Shown here: in pieces, positions 1 to 6,717 of the stretch
Numbering within the stretch: the first letter of the stretch is position 1
Layout of the letters: each line of letters starts with the position of its first letter
Source: Candidatus Latescibacterota bacterium
GTDB lineage: Bacteria; JAAXHH01; JACQVL01
Length of the DNA stretch: 9,462 bases
Assembly: GCA_016209865.1 (NCBI GenBank)
Contig: JACQVL010000276.1
Span: 1-9,462 of the forward strand
Direction of reading: 5' to 3'
Program-made: the position numbers and the translations under genes
The notes under the pieces: model-generated
What the model was told of the DNA's origin: nothing
Seen by the model: the letters and a program-made list of their open reading frames with translations, nothing else
Databases searched by the model: none

Positions 1-1265
1 ACGACGACGTCCGGGAACGGCTCGTACGGCTCCGGCTTGCCCGCCCCTGGGGCGACCGGGGGGAACAGTTCGTCGAGGTCGAGGTACTCGGATGCCAGGG
101 TGCAGTGGATGACCGGCTTCGACCCGGCCGGCCCGCCGTACAGGTTGGTCACCGTCCCGGTGAGCGCCAGGTCCGACCGGCCGCTGCGACCGGTGAAGCG
201 CTGCACGGTGAGGGTCGGCCCATCGACGACGAGGTCGCTCGTGAGCTGCTCGATTGGCTTGGGGAGGGCGGAACTGCGGACTGTCCCGTCGCGGAGGGTG
301 ATCGTCGCGTTCACGGCCGGGAGGCGTCCCTGTCCGACCGGCCCGCGGACCGTCCCGGCGAGGGTAATGTCCCCTTCCGCCTCCACGTCGGCATCCTCCG
401 AGGCTTTGTCCTGCGGGATGGAGGCGAGGAGCTTGCCGAGGGTGACATCACTCGACGCCACGCGCAGGTCGAGGACGGGCGCGGGACGGTCGTACCCGTC
501 CACCCGTCCGGTCAGGGTCACCGCCATCTGTTGGACGGTGACCGTCAGCGTCCGAAGGTCGAGGCGCTTCTGGCGAGCGTCGATCGTCACCTCATGGTCG
601 AGGCGGGCGTCGATCCCGCGCAGGTTGCCCTGGGGCCGGCGGACGGCGACTTCCTGGAGGGTCAGCCGGCCGGAGGAGACGGTCTGGTTGGACGCCCGGT
701 CCAGGTCAAGCGACAGGGTCTGGTCGAGGTGTCCGACCTCCATCACCGTCCCGGTCTGACGATCCGTGTACGACAGACGCCCGTCCTCGACCCGGAAAGC
801 GGACAGGCGGACGGAGAGCGGTGGGGGAGCTCCGGACGGTGGGGGCGGGGACGGCGTCGACTGAATCAAGTCGGAAAAATTGTACGTTCCCTGCTCGTCG
901 GCGATGACCGACACCGCCGGCCGGACGAGCACCAGCTCATCGACGACGAGCTGGCGCTGGAGCAGGGGGAGGAGTTTCAGCTTGAGGATGAACCGGTCGA
1001 GCCGGATGAACGGCTGGGAAGGGGCGAACGCGGGACGGTCCGAGATCGTCAGGCCGGCCACCTCGATGCCGGCCCCCCACAGGACGGTGAGCCGGACCTC
1101 GTCGAGCGCGACCTGACGGTTGAGCCGCTGTTCCAGCACCGGTCGGAGGAGCGTGCGAAGCCGTTCCGGGGGGAACATCGATTTGAGGGCCACGGCGGTT
1201 CCTGCGAACACCAGGAGCGCGGACAACACAACAGCGGCCGAGATCTTGACCCATCGGCGAGACAT
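1..1265 (-). CDS. AsmA-family envelope protein, N-terminal part (cut by window edge)
   Basis: The frame is open for 421 codons from an ATG at 1265 down to position 1, with no stop, so the C-terminus lies outside the window. The start is supported by AGGA eight bases upstream on the minus strand. The protein begins MSRRWVKISAAVVLSALLVF, a short basic end followed by one hydrophobic segment (about residues 7-27), as expected of an inner-membrane anchor facing the periplasm. Residues 30-128 resemble the AsmA N-terminal region (hydrophobic beta pattern, LRPVLEQRLNRQVALDEVRL, then ...AGIEVAGLTISDRP). A Pro-rich linker lies at about 135-150, followed by RLSYTDRQTG and repeated LDLD/LTGTV strand-like stretches (for example SEYLDLDELF near residue 400) typical of AsmA repeats. 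Family knowledge: AsmA-like proteins form long beta-groove bridges implicated in phospholipid transport to, and assembly of, the outer membrane. The family is confident; the specific role is unknown. It is divergent from the nuo operon. Confidence 0.85.
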   Translation of the reverse strand, partial: MSRRWVKISAAVVLSALLVFAGTAVALKSMFPPERLRTLLRPVLEQRLNRQVALDEVRLTVLWGAGIEVAGLTISDRPAFAPSQPFIRLDRFILKLKLLPLLQRQLVVDELVLVRPAVSVIADEQGTYNFSDLIQSTPSPPPPSGAPPPLSVRLSAFRVEDGRLSYTDRQTGTVMEVGHLDQTLSLDLDRASNQTVSSGRLTLQEVAVRRPQGNLRGIDARLDHEVTIDARQKRLDLRTLTVTVQQMAVTLTGRVDGYDRPAPVLDLRVASSDVTLGKLLASIPQDKASEDADVEAEGDITLAGTVRGPVGQGRLPAVNATITLRDGTVRSSALPKPIEQLTSDLVVDGPTLTVQRFTGRSGRSDLALTGTVTNLYGGPAGSKPVIHCTLASEYLDLDELFPPVAPGAGKPEPYEPFPDVV

Positions 1266-1365
1266 ACTGAGCGTCCTGAGCAAAGAGGAAAAACGACCAT
1301 CGCCCACGGCAGGCAGGAAGTACGCATCGTTCGTGATTCTCTAATATTAAGGCATCCCTACATAA

Positions 1366-1394
1366 AGTCTATAGTAGCTATAAAGGATTGTCAA
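1366..1394 (-). promoter_or_regulatory. Sigma-70-like promoter candidate for the asmA-like gene
   Basis: On the minus strand a perfect TTGACA (1394-1389) is followed by 17 bases and TAGACT (1371-1366), which matches four of six -10 positions including the key first, second and last ones. An alternative -10, TATAGA, sits at 1373-1368 with a 15-base spacer. Transcription would start near 1359 and give a leader of roughly 95 bases before the ATG at 1265. This is a pattern match only. Confidence 0.45.
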
Positions 1395-1447
1395 CAGAAA
1401 ATGTGTCGGAAAATCGGGAAGAGACAGAGTGGCATTTCTCGTCTACA

Positions 1448-1458
1448 TTCTCTGAGAA
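1448..1458. promoter_or_regulatory. Small palindrome next to the nuo -35, possible operator
   Basis: TTCTC-T-GAGAA is a perfect 5-bp inverted repeat around one central base. A further upstream TTTCTC at 1435-1440 can also pair with GAGAAA at 1454-1459. The element ends five bases before the TTGACA of the rightward promoter, a common place for a regulator site. No regulator family is recognised from it, and a repeat this short can arise by chance. Confidence 0.25.
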
Positions 1459-1463
1459 AGTGC

Positions 1464-1491
1464 TTGACATTTCATCGCCGTGCTATATTTT
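1464..1491 (+). promoter_or_regulatory. Sigma-70-like promoter candidate for the nuo operon
   Basis: A perfect TTGACA at 1464-1469 is followed by 16 bases and TATTTT (1486-1491). An overlapping alternative -10 is TATATT (1484-1489), preceded by TGC as in extended -10 promoters, but the spacing is then only 14. Either reading starts transcription near 1497, leaving a leader of about 70 bases to the nuoA ATG. The exact -10 is uncertain, but the position and the strength of the -35 make this the best candidate for driving nuoA onward. Confidence 0.5.
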
Positions 1492-1569
1492 GGGAGAACA
1501 ACGACACACATTCGGACCGTCCACTGATGACGCGATGGAGAGTGTTGACGACCTGCCCATAGGGTATCC

Positions 1570-1920
1570 ATGCAATACCTTCCGCTGCTGCTCCTCGTCG
1601 TGATGGTCGTTGGCCTGGCTGTGGCCATCATGGTGCTCTCGTCTTTGATCGGTCGCAAAAAAGTCTCCTCCGAAAAACTTGCTCCCTACGAGTGCGGCGT
1701 ACCCCTTCGGGACTCTGCCCGGAAGAATTTCTCCGTCAAATTCTACCTGATCGCCATCCTGTTCATCCTGTTCGACGTCGAGACGATCTACCTCTACCCG
1801 TGGGCGGTCTTGTTCAGAGAATTACGACTCTTCGGCGTGATCGAAATGGGGATCTTCGTCTTGATCCTGTTGATCGGCTACGTCTACATCTGGAAGCGAG
1901 GGGCGCTGGAATGGGATTAG
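1570..1920 (+). CDS. nuoA: NADH-quinone oxidoreductase subunit A (NuoA)
   Basis: This is the small membrane subunit of complex I, located at the junction of the hydrophilic and membrane arms beside NuoH and the quinone site. The 116-residue product has the normal family length. It has three membrane segments (about residues 3-27, 57-80 and 86-108). Between the first two lies the conserved loop with YECG (40-43; Cys42 is the loop cysteine that changes accessibility with enzyme state in homologues). The acidic pair in FDVE (Asp69, Glu71) follows. The ATG at 1570 has AGGG five bases upstream. It is the first gene of the operon, downstream of the promoter candidate at 1464-1491. Its stop overlaps the nuoB start by ten bases, suggesting coupled translation. 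Confidence 0.97.
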   Translation: MQYLPLLLLVVMVVGLAVAIMVLSSLIGRKKVSSEKLAPYECGVPLRDSARKNFSVKFYLIAILFILFDVETIYLYPWAVLFRELRLFGVIEMGIFVLILLIGYVYIWKRGALEWD

Positions 1921-2381
1921 AGGATCAGCTCCAGGAGAGCGTGATGACGACCACCGTCGACCGGCTGGTCGGGTGGGCGCGGAAGAATTCGCTGTGGCCG
2001 ATGCCGTTCGGCACCGCCTGCTGCGCGATCGAACTGATGGCGACCTTAGCGTCACGGTTTGATATCGCCCGCTTCGGCGCGGAAGCCATCCGCTTCTCGC
2101 CGCGCCAGTCCGACCTGATGATCGTCTCCGGCCGCGTCTCGATCAAGATGATGCCCGTCCTCAAGAAGATTTACGACCAGATGCCCGAACCGAAGTGGGT
2201 CATCTCGATGGGGGCGTGCGCGTCGTCGGGTGGGATCTTCAACACGTACACGATGGTGCAGGGCGTCGATCAGTTCATCCCCGTCGATGTGTACATTCCC
2301 GGATGCCCGCCGCGCCCGGAGAACGTCATCCAGGCGCTGATGAAGATTCAGGAGAAAGTGGCCAGGGCGAAAGCGGTGTAA
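1911..2381 (+). CDS. nuoB: NADH-quinone oxidoreductase subunit B (NuoB), N2 cluster subunit
   Basis: NuoB carries the terminal 4Fe-4S cluster N2, which passes electrons to quinone at the interface with NuoD. All four ligands are visible: the adjacent Cys37-Cys38 in [10 protein letters not shown], Cys103 in MGACASSGG, and Cys132 in PGCPPRPE. The frame is open further upstream, but the extra part would be nuoA read in another frame. The ATG at 1911 (MGLEDQ) has GAGGGG upstream and overlaps the end of nuoA by ten bases. The product is 156 residues, a compact version without the N- and C-terminal extensions of the 220-residue E. coli protein. The next gene in the operon is pyrE rather than the expected nuoC, after a 26-base gap. 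Confidence 0.97.
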   Translation: MGLEDQLQESVMTTTVDRLVGWARKNSLWPMPFGTACCAIELMATLASRFDIARFGAEAIRFSPRQSDLMIVSGRVSIKMMPVLKKIYDQMPEPKWVISMGACASSGGIFNTYTMVQGVDQFIPVDVYIPGCPPRPENVIQALMKIQEKVARAKAV

Positions 2382-2407
2382 AAGGCTGTCCGAGAAAGCC
2401 CCATTCG

Positions 2408-3082
2408 ATGAAGCGACCGACGAAGCAGCCATCGTCACTCGACATGCGACGCACCATCGCGAACCTGTTGCTCAACAGCCGGGCGGTCACGATCAACGTG
2501 GAAGCTCCTTATCATTACCGTTCTGGCATGCTCTCCCCGATCTACTGCGACAACCGGCTGCTGATCTCCCACCCGGACGAACGTGAGGCGGTCGTCGACG
2601 GGCTGGTTGGGGTCATCCAGGCCCAGGGCCTCGACCCGGAGGTCATCGCCGGGACGGCCACCGCGGCCATCCCGTTTGCGGCGTGGGTGGCCTGGCGCCT
2701 CCGGTTGCCGATGATCTACGTGCGGTCCGGCCAGAAGAGCTACGGGAAGGGACGGCAGATCGAAGGGGAACTGCCCGCCGGCGCCCGGGTGGTGTTCACC
2801 GAGGATTTGGTGACGACCGGCGGCGGCGTGCTCGACTCGATCAAGGATGTGCGGACCGCGGGCGGCGTGGTGAGCGGAGTGGTGACCGTCTTCGAGTACG
2901 GGTTGCCCGCGGCCCTGGAGGCGTTCCGCAAGAACCAGGTGTGCCTGTGGAGTCTGTCCGATTTCGTCACCGTCCTGGATGTGATCGGAGAACGGGGCGA
3001 CCTCACGGATGAAGAGCGGGAGATCGCCTTAGGATGGAAAGCCGACCCGGACGGATGGGGCCGGAAGATGGGGTACGAATGA
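2408..3082 (+). CDS. pyrE: Orotate phosphoribosyltransferase (PyrE) inserted in the nuo operon
   Basis: The predicted reaction is orotate + PRPP to OMP + pyrophosphate, the fifth step of de novo pyrimidine synthesis, in the cytosol. The 224-residue product has the type I phosphoribosyltransferase fold signature: the PRPP-binding motif VVFTEDLVTTGGG (128-140, acidic pair Glu132-Asp133). The orotate-side motif is SGMLSPIYCDNR (39-50), with a loop GTATAAIPFA (82-91). The catalytic flexible loop VRSGQKSYGKGRQIEG (105-120) keeps Arg106 and Lys110, but has Ser107 and Tyr112 where the enteric enzyme has Lys100 and His105. The start is uncertain: ATG 2408 has only a weak GAGAAAG nine bases upstream, and ATG 2444 (Met13) is the alternative. 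The stop overlaps the nuoC start as ATGA. Another PRPP-dependent PyrE-like transferase cannot be excluded, but the overall match to PyrE is good. Confidence 0.87.
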   Translation: MKRPTKQPSSLDMRRTIANLLLNSRAVTINVEAPYHYRSGMLSPIYCDNRLLISHPDEREAVVDGLVGVIQAQGLDPEVIAGTATAAIPFAAWVAWRLRLPMIYVRSGQKSYGKGRQIEGELPAGARVVFTEDLVTTGGGVLDSIKDVRTAGGVVSGVVTVFEYGLPAALEAFRKNQVCLWSLSDFVTVLDVIGERGDLTDEEREIALGWKADPDGWGRKMGYE

Positions 3083-3582
3083 CGATGGCTGAGGTCGAGG
3101 ACAGCCCGGCGATCCAGACCGTGCGGGAGCGATACCCGGACGCGCTCATAGCGGTGCACCACGCTTTCGGCGACGAGTCGATCGTCGTCCGGCGGGAAGA
3201 CATCATCCCCGTCCTGACCCTGCTCCGGTCTGATCCGGGGTTGCGGTTCGATTATCTGGTCGACGTCACGGCGGTCGACCGGCTCTACCTGGACGAGGAC
3301 GTCCGGTTTGCGGTCGTCTACCACCTCTATTCCCACCCGCACACCCGCCGGCTTCGCGTGAAGGTGCCCGTGCCGGAAGGGGACGGCCATCTCCCCTCGG
3401 CAGCCGCGCTCTGGCCGGCCGCAAACTGGCTCGAGCGGGAGGTGTACGACCTCTTCGGCATCGTGTTCGACGGCCATCCCGACCTCCGCCGCATCCTGAT
3501 GCCGGATGATTATGGCGCCCATCCCCTTCGAAAAGATTACCCGCTGCACGGCAAAGGGGAGCGGGATCGTTTTGTGTTCTGA
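3079..3582 (+). CDS. nuoC: NADH-quinone oxidoreductase subunit C (NuoC, 30 kDa type)
   Basis: NuoC is a cofactor-free scaffold of the connecting module that packs against NuoD and NuoB. The 167-residue product carries the family signature near its C-terminus, LEREVYDLFGIVFDGHPDLR (118-137), followed by RILMPDDYGAHPLRKDYPLH (138-157). The N-terminal half has the usual mixed alpha/beta pattern (FDYLVDVTAVDR at 58-69). I chose the ATG at 3079 because it forms an ATGA overlap with the pyrE stop; an ATG two codons later (3085) is a close alternative. NuoC is separate from NuoD here, unlike the fused NuoCD of E. coli. NuoD follows after ten bases. Confidence 0.96.
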   Translation: MTMAEVEDSPAIQTVRERYPDALIAVHHAFGDESIVVRREDIIPVLTLLRSDPGLRFDYLVDVTAVDRLYLDEDVRFAVVYHLYSHPHTRRLRVKVPVPEGDGHLPSAAALWPAANWLEREVYDLFGIVFDGHPDLRRILMPDDYGAHPLRKDYPLHGKGERDRFVF

Positions 3583-3592
3583 GGATGAGGGG

Positions 3593-4858
3593 ATGAGCAC
3601 GGTCAAACCCGTCGATCAACTCGATACCGACGACCTCGAACGGCTCCGCAAAGAACGCGCGTCGTTCGAGTCCGTGCCGGACATGCCGACCGAGACGATG
3701 ATCCTGAACTTCGGCCCGCAGCATCCGGCGACACACGGCACTCTCCACATCGTCCTGGAACTCGACGGGGAGCGCGTCGTCAAGGCCACGCCCCAGCTCG
3801 GCTACCTCCATTCCGGGTTCGAGAAACTGGGCGAATACCGGAGTTACAACCAGTTCATCACCCTGAGCGACCGGATGAACTACCTCTCCCCGCTCTCGAA
3901 CAACATCGGGTTCGCCCTGGCGGTGGAGAAGTTGATGGGCCTCCAGCTCACCCCCCGGTGCCTCCACGTCCGGACGATCTTAGCTGAATTGTCGCGCATC
4001 GCCGACCATCTCCTCTCCGTCGGGACAGCCGCCCTGGACATCGGCGCGTTTACCGCGTTCCTGTACGGGTTCCGCGCCCGTGAGGTGCTGTACGACGTGT
4101 TCGAGGCGGTGACCGGCACCCGGCTGACGACGAGCTATACGCGCGTCGGCGGCCTGCTCAGGGATGTCCCCCCCGAATTCGACGGGATGGTGCGGAACGG
4201 GGTAATGGAGAGTGTCAAGGCGTTAGACGAGATCGACAGACTCCTCACCCACAACCGTATCTGGCTCGGACGCACCCGGGGGGTCGGGTACATCTCCGGA
4301 CCGGACGCGATCGCGTGCGGGCTGACCGGCCCGGTGTTGCGGGCCTCCGGGGTGGAGTGGGACATCCGCAAAGCGGAACCTTACCTGCTGTACGACCAGC
4401 TCGACTTTGACATCCCCATCGGGGAGAACGGGGACGTGTACGACCGGTACCTGGTGCGCTGCGAGGAAATCCGGCAGAGCGCGAAGATCGTCCTTCAGGC
4501 GTTAGACAGGTTGCCGGACGGCCCGGTCAACGCGAACACGCCCCATACCGTCCTGCCGAGCAAGCAGGACGTCTACCACTCGATGGAGGCGCTGATCTAT
4601 CATTTCAAGCTGACGATGGAGGGGCACGGCCCGGAACCGCCCGTCGGGGAGGTCTACTCCTCCACCGAAGCCCCGAACGGGGAATTAGGCTTCTATCTGG
4701 TGAGCGACGGCAGTCGCCATCCCTACCGGCTGCGCGTCCGCCCTCCGTCGTTCATCCATTTTTCGGCCCTCCCCCGGATGATCGAGGGCGGGATGCTCGC
4801 AGACATCGTCGCCGTCCTGGGGAGTCTGAACGTCATCGCGGGAGAATTGGACCGGTAG
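3593..4858 (+). CDS. nuoD: NADH-quinone oxidoreductase subunit D (NuoD, 49 kDa type)
   Basis: NuoD forms the quinone-reduction chamber with NuoB and is related to the large subunit of NiFe hydrogenases, without the metal ligands. The 421-residue product has the expected length. Visible motifs are NFGPQHPATHG (39-49), whose histidine loop lines the quinone pocket, LGYLHSGFEKLGEYRSYNQF (69-88), and DRMNYLSPLSNN (93-104) with the conserved tyrosine at 97. Others are TRVGGLLRDVP in the middle and PSFIHFSALPRMIEG near the C-terminus. The C-terminal aspartate-arginine ending (GELDR) is typical. The open frame extends back to 3506, but the ATG at 3593 is preceded by a purine-rich GAGGATGAGGGG and lies just after the nuoC stop. 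The 30 or so residues before the conserved core are polar. NuoE follows after nine bases. Confidence 0.97.
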   Translation: MSTVKPVDQLDTDDLERLRKERASFESVPDMPTETMILNFGPQHPATHGTLHIVLELDGERVVKATPQLGYLHSGFEKLGEYRSYNQFITLSDRMNYLSPLSNNIGFALAVEKLMGLQLTPRCLHVRTILAELSRIADHLLSVGTAALDIGAFTAFLYGFRAREVLYDVFEAVTGTRLTTSYTRVGGLLRDVPPEFDGMVRNGVMESVKALDEIDRLLTHNRIWLGRTRGVGYISGPDAIACGLTGPVLRASGVEWDIRKAEPYLLYDQLDFDIPIGENGDVYDRYLVRCEEIRQSAKIVLQALDRLPDGPVNANTPHTVLPSKQDVYHSMEALIYHFKLTMEGHGPEPPVGEVYSSTEAPNGELGFYLVSDGSRHPYRLRVRPPSFIHFSALPRMIEGGMLADIVAVLGSLNVIAGELDR

Positions 4859-4867
4859 AGGAACCTC

Positions 4868-5347
4868 ATGACCCTGGAATTCTCGCCTGAAGCCAGACAA
4901 CGCGCCGAGACGATCATCCGTCGCTACCCGCCGCAGTACAAGAAAGCGGCGGTCATCCCGCTGCTGCATCTGGCGCAGGAGGAATGGGGATACATCTCGG
5001 CCGAGGCGATGGCCTATGTGGCGACGCTGATCGAGGCGCCGCCCGTCAAAGTGGCGGAAGTGGCGACGTTCTACCCGATGTTCAACAAGGAACCGATCGG
5101 GAAGTACGAGATCCAGGTCTGCCACACCCTGCCCTGCGCCCTGACCGGGTGCGGCCGGATCGTGAAGCATCTGTGCGAGAAATTGAACATCCAGGTCGGT
5201 CAGACGACCCCGGACCGCCGGTTCACCCTCAAGAAGGTCGAGTGCCTGGCCGCGTGTGACCGCGGGCCAGTCATGCTCGTCAACAAGACCCTCTACACGA
5301 ACCTGACGCTCGAACAAGTGGACGACATCCTGAACGGGCTGGAGTAA
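4868..5347 (+). CDS. nuoE: NADH-quinone oxidoreductase subunit E (NuoE, 24 kDa type)
   Basis: NuoE is the thioredoxin-fold 2Fe-2S protein of the NADH-oxidising module and binds cluster N1a next to the FMN of NuoF. The 159-residue product has an N-terminal helical part (RYPPQYKKAAVIPLLHLAQE, 19-38) and VAEVATFYPMF (62-72). The cluster ligands are Cys85 and Cys90 (VCHTLPC, the usual C-x4-C) and Cys126 and Cys130 (VECLAACDRGPV, C-x3-C). Extra cysteines at 95 and 103 are not expected ligands. The ATG at 4868 has AGAGGA upstream at good spacing. It ends with tandem stops TAA-TAG, and the second G-rich stretch before nuoF (GGAG within its last codons) doubles as the nuoF ribosome-binding site. Confidence 0.97.
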   Translation: MTLEFSPEARQRAETIIRRYPPQYKKAAVIPLLHLAQEEWGYISAEAMAYVATLIEAPPVKVAEVATFYPMFNKEPIGKYEIQVCHTLPCALTGCGRIVKHLCEKLNIQVGQTTPDRRFTLKKVECLAACDRGPVMLVNKTLYTNLTLEQVDDILNGLE

Positions 5348-5353
5348 TAGGGC

Positions 5354-6703
5354 ATGGATGCATCACGGTGTATTCTGACGCGCGAAATGGAGACGATCCC
5401 AAACCTGACGGATATCGACATCTACATCCAGCACGGCGGGTACCAGACGGTCGAGAAGGCGCTGAAGATGATGAAGCCGGAGGAGGTCGTCAAGGCGGTC
5501 ACCGATTCCGGCCTCAAAGGACGCGGCGGGGCGGGGTTCCCGACGGGACGGAAGTGGAGCCTCTTAGCCAACCGGTTCCCCCGGTACCTGTGCTGCAACG
5601 CCGACGAGAGCGAGCCGGCCAGCTTTAAAGACCGGAAACTCTTAGAAGGCAACCCGCACCGGGTGATCGAGGGGATGATCCTCACGTCGTACGCGAACGG
5701 GATCAACCTCGGTTACATCTACATCCGCGGAGAATTCTTCCAGATCATCGAGCAGATGGATCGCGCCTTCGCCCAGGCGTATGAGCGGGGATACCTGGGC
5801 AAGAACATCTTGGGGACGGGGTTCGACCTCGACCTGTACACCCATCCCGGCGCGGGGGCGTACATCTGCGGGGAAGAGACCGGGCTGATCGAATCCCTGG
5901 AGGGCAACCGACCGTATCCCCGGCTGAAGCCGCCGTACTTTCCCGCCGCCATCGGCCTCTGGCAGGCGCCCACCATCGTCAACAACGTCGAGACGATGGC
6001 GGATGTGGCGCTCGTCGTGGAGCACGGGGCAGACTGGTTCAAGGGCTTCGGGACGGAGGACAGCACGGGCTCGCGCCTGTTCGGCCTCTGCGGTCATGTG
6101 AAAAAACCCGGCCTGTATGAGCTGGAATCGACGATCACGCTCCGTTCCCTTATCTATGACGTCGGGGGAGGAGTTCGGGGAGACAAGAAGTTGAAGGCGG
6201 TCATTCCGGGCGGGATCTCGGCCCCCGTCCTGACCCCCGATGAGCTCGATGTGACGATGGAGTTTGGCGAGATGGCCAAGGCCGGAACGATGGGCGGAAC
6301 GGGCGGCGTGGTCGTGATGGACGAGACGGTGTGTATGGTGGACGCGTTGTTGAACATCTCGATGTTTGCCCGCCATGAATCCTGCGGCCAGTGTACCCCA
6401 TGCCGGGAAGGCATGCCGTGGATAAACGACATGCTCCGTCGTATCGAACAAGGTCATGGACGTCAGGAAGATATCGACCTTCTCCTGGATGTGTGCTTTA
6501 ACATCGAAGGACGAACGGTCTGCGTCTTCGGCCAGGCGCCGGGTGTCTGGCCAACCCGGTCGTTCATCGTCAAGTACCTTCCAGAATTTCAAGCTCATAT
6601 CGAGCAGCACAAGTGTGTCGTCCTCCCCGTTGAAGAATCGTATCTGAGAAAAGAGAACGTTGAAATGCTGGGCGTCGGGGTGTTCAGGGCGAAAAACTCA
6701 TAG
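5354..6703 (+). CDS. nuoF: NADH-quinone oxidoreductase subunit F (NuoF, 51 kDa type; FMN, N3)
   Basis: NuoF oxidises NADH with FMN and passes electrons to 4Fe-4S cluster N3. The 449-residue product shows the FMN/NADH-binding stretch GLKGRGGAGFPTGRKW (53-68), CNADESEPASFKDR (81-94), and the glycine-rich GAGAYICGEETGLIESLEG (166-184). The soluble-ligand-binding part follows (AVIPGGISAPVL). The N3 ligands are Cys344, Cys347 and Cys350 (SCGQCTPCREG), with the fourth at Cys390 (RTVCVFGQ). The last motif is usually close to CALGDA, so this ending is unusual. ATG 5354 is preferred for its GGAG nine bases upstream; Met12 at 5387 has no such site but starts nearer the conserved region. The last 93 codons use many more A/T-ending codons than the rest of the gene (see findings). 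The C-terminal tail after the N3 helix domain is about 55 residues. Confidence 0.96.
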   Translation: MDASRCILTREMETIPNLTDIDIYIQHGGYQTVEKALKMMKPEEVVKAVTDSGLKGRGGAGFPTGRKWSLLANRFPRYLCCNADESEPASFKDRKLLEGNPHRVIEGMILTSYANGINLGYIYIRGEFFQIIEQMDRAFAQAYERGYLGKNILGTGFDLDLYTHPGAGAYICGEETGLIESLEGNRPYPRLKPPYFPAAIGLWQAPTIVNNVETMADVALVVEHGADWFKGFGTEDSTGSRLFGLCGHVKKPGLYELESTITLRSLIYDVGGGVRGDKKLKAVIPGGISAPVLTPDELDVTMEFGEMAKAGTMGGTGGVVVMDETVCMVDALLNISMFARHESCGQCTPCREGMPWINDMLRRIEQGHGRQEDIDLLLDVCFNIEGRTVCVFGQAPGVWPTRSFIVKYLPEFQAHIEQHKCVVLPVEESYLRKENVEMLGVGVFRAKNS

Positions 6704-6717
6704 TAGGACTGATCCTA

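Larger units (their letters stand above)
1266..1569. other. Divergent intergenic region between asmA-like gene and nuoA
   Basis: No gene is visible in these 304 bases. The central part (about 1335-1500) is much richer in A and T than either flank, as expected of a control region shared by two divergent genes. It holds one sigma-70-like promoter candidate in each direction, a short palindrome beside the rightward -35, and an inverted repeat TATAG-TAG-CTATA at 1370-1382 that overlaps the leftward spacer and -10. The last 70 or so bases would be the nuoA leader. Two tiny reading frames in this leader (1527-1562 and 1535-1603) lack Shine-Dalgarno sequences and are not called. Confidence 0.7.

Noticed and set aside
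821-853. G-rich stretch on the plus strand that could form a quadruplex
   Set aside because: It simply encodes the Pro-rich linker of the asmA-like protein on the other strand; the runs are not regularly spaced.
105-1562. A 485-codon open frame on the plus strand, and others in the same area
   Set aside because: It is antisense to the asmA-like gene. Its translation is charged and of low complexity, with no family resemblance, and it runs into the intergenic region. The minus-strand frame has a membrane anchor, AsmA-like strands and a ribosome-binding site.
1527-1603. Two short leader frames before nuoA (11 codons from 1527; 22 codons from 1535, overlapping nuoA)
   Set aside because: Neither has a Shine-Dalgarno sequence, and there is no run of regulatory codons that would suggest an attenuator peptide.
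1692-1910. Upstream extension of the nuoB frame
   Set aside because: The extra residues are nuoA read out of frame; the conserved NuoB sequence and a good ribosome-binding site support the ATG at 1911.
2195-2407. Upstream extension of the pyrE frame
   Set aside because: It overlaps most of the conserved 3' half of nuoB and does not look like PyrE; the family similarity starts after 2440.
3506-3592. Upstream extension of the nuoD frame
   Set aside because: It overlaps the conserved nuoC C-terminus, and the ATG at 3593 has a strong purine-rich site.
6705-6716. AGGA-CTGA-TCCT mini-hairpin covering the nuoG ribosome-binding site
   Set aside because: A 4-bp stem is too weak to claim as a regulatory structure.
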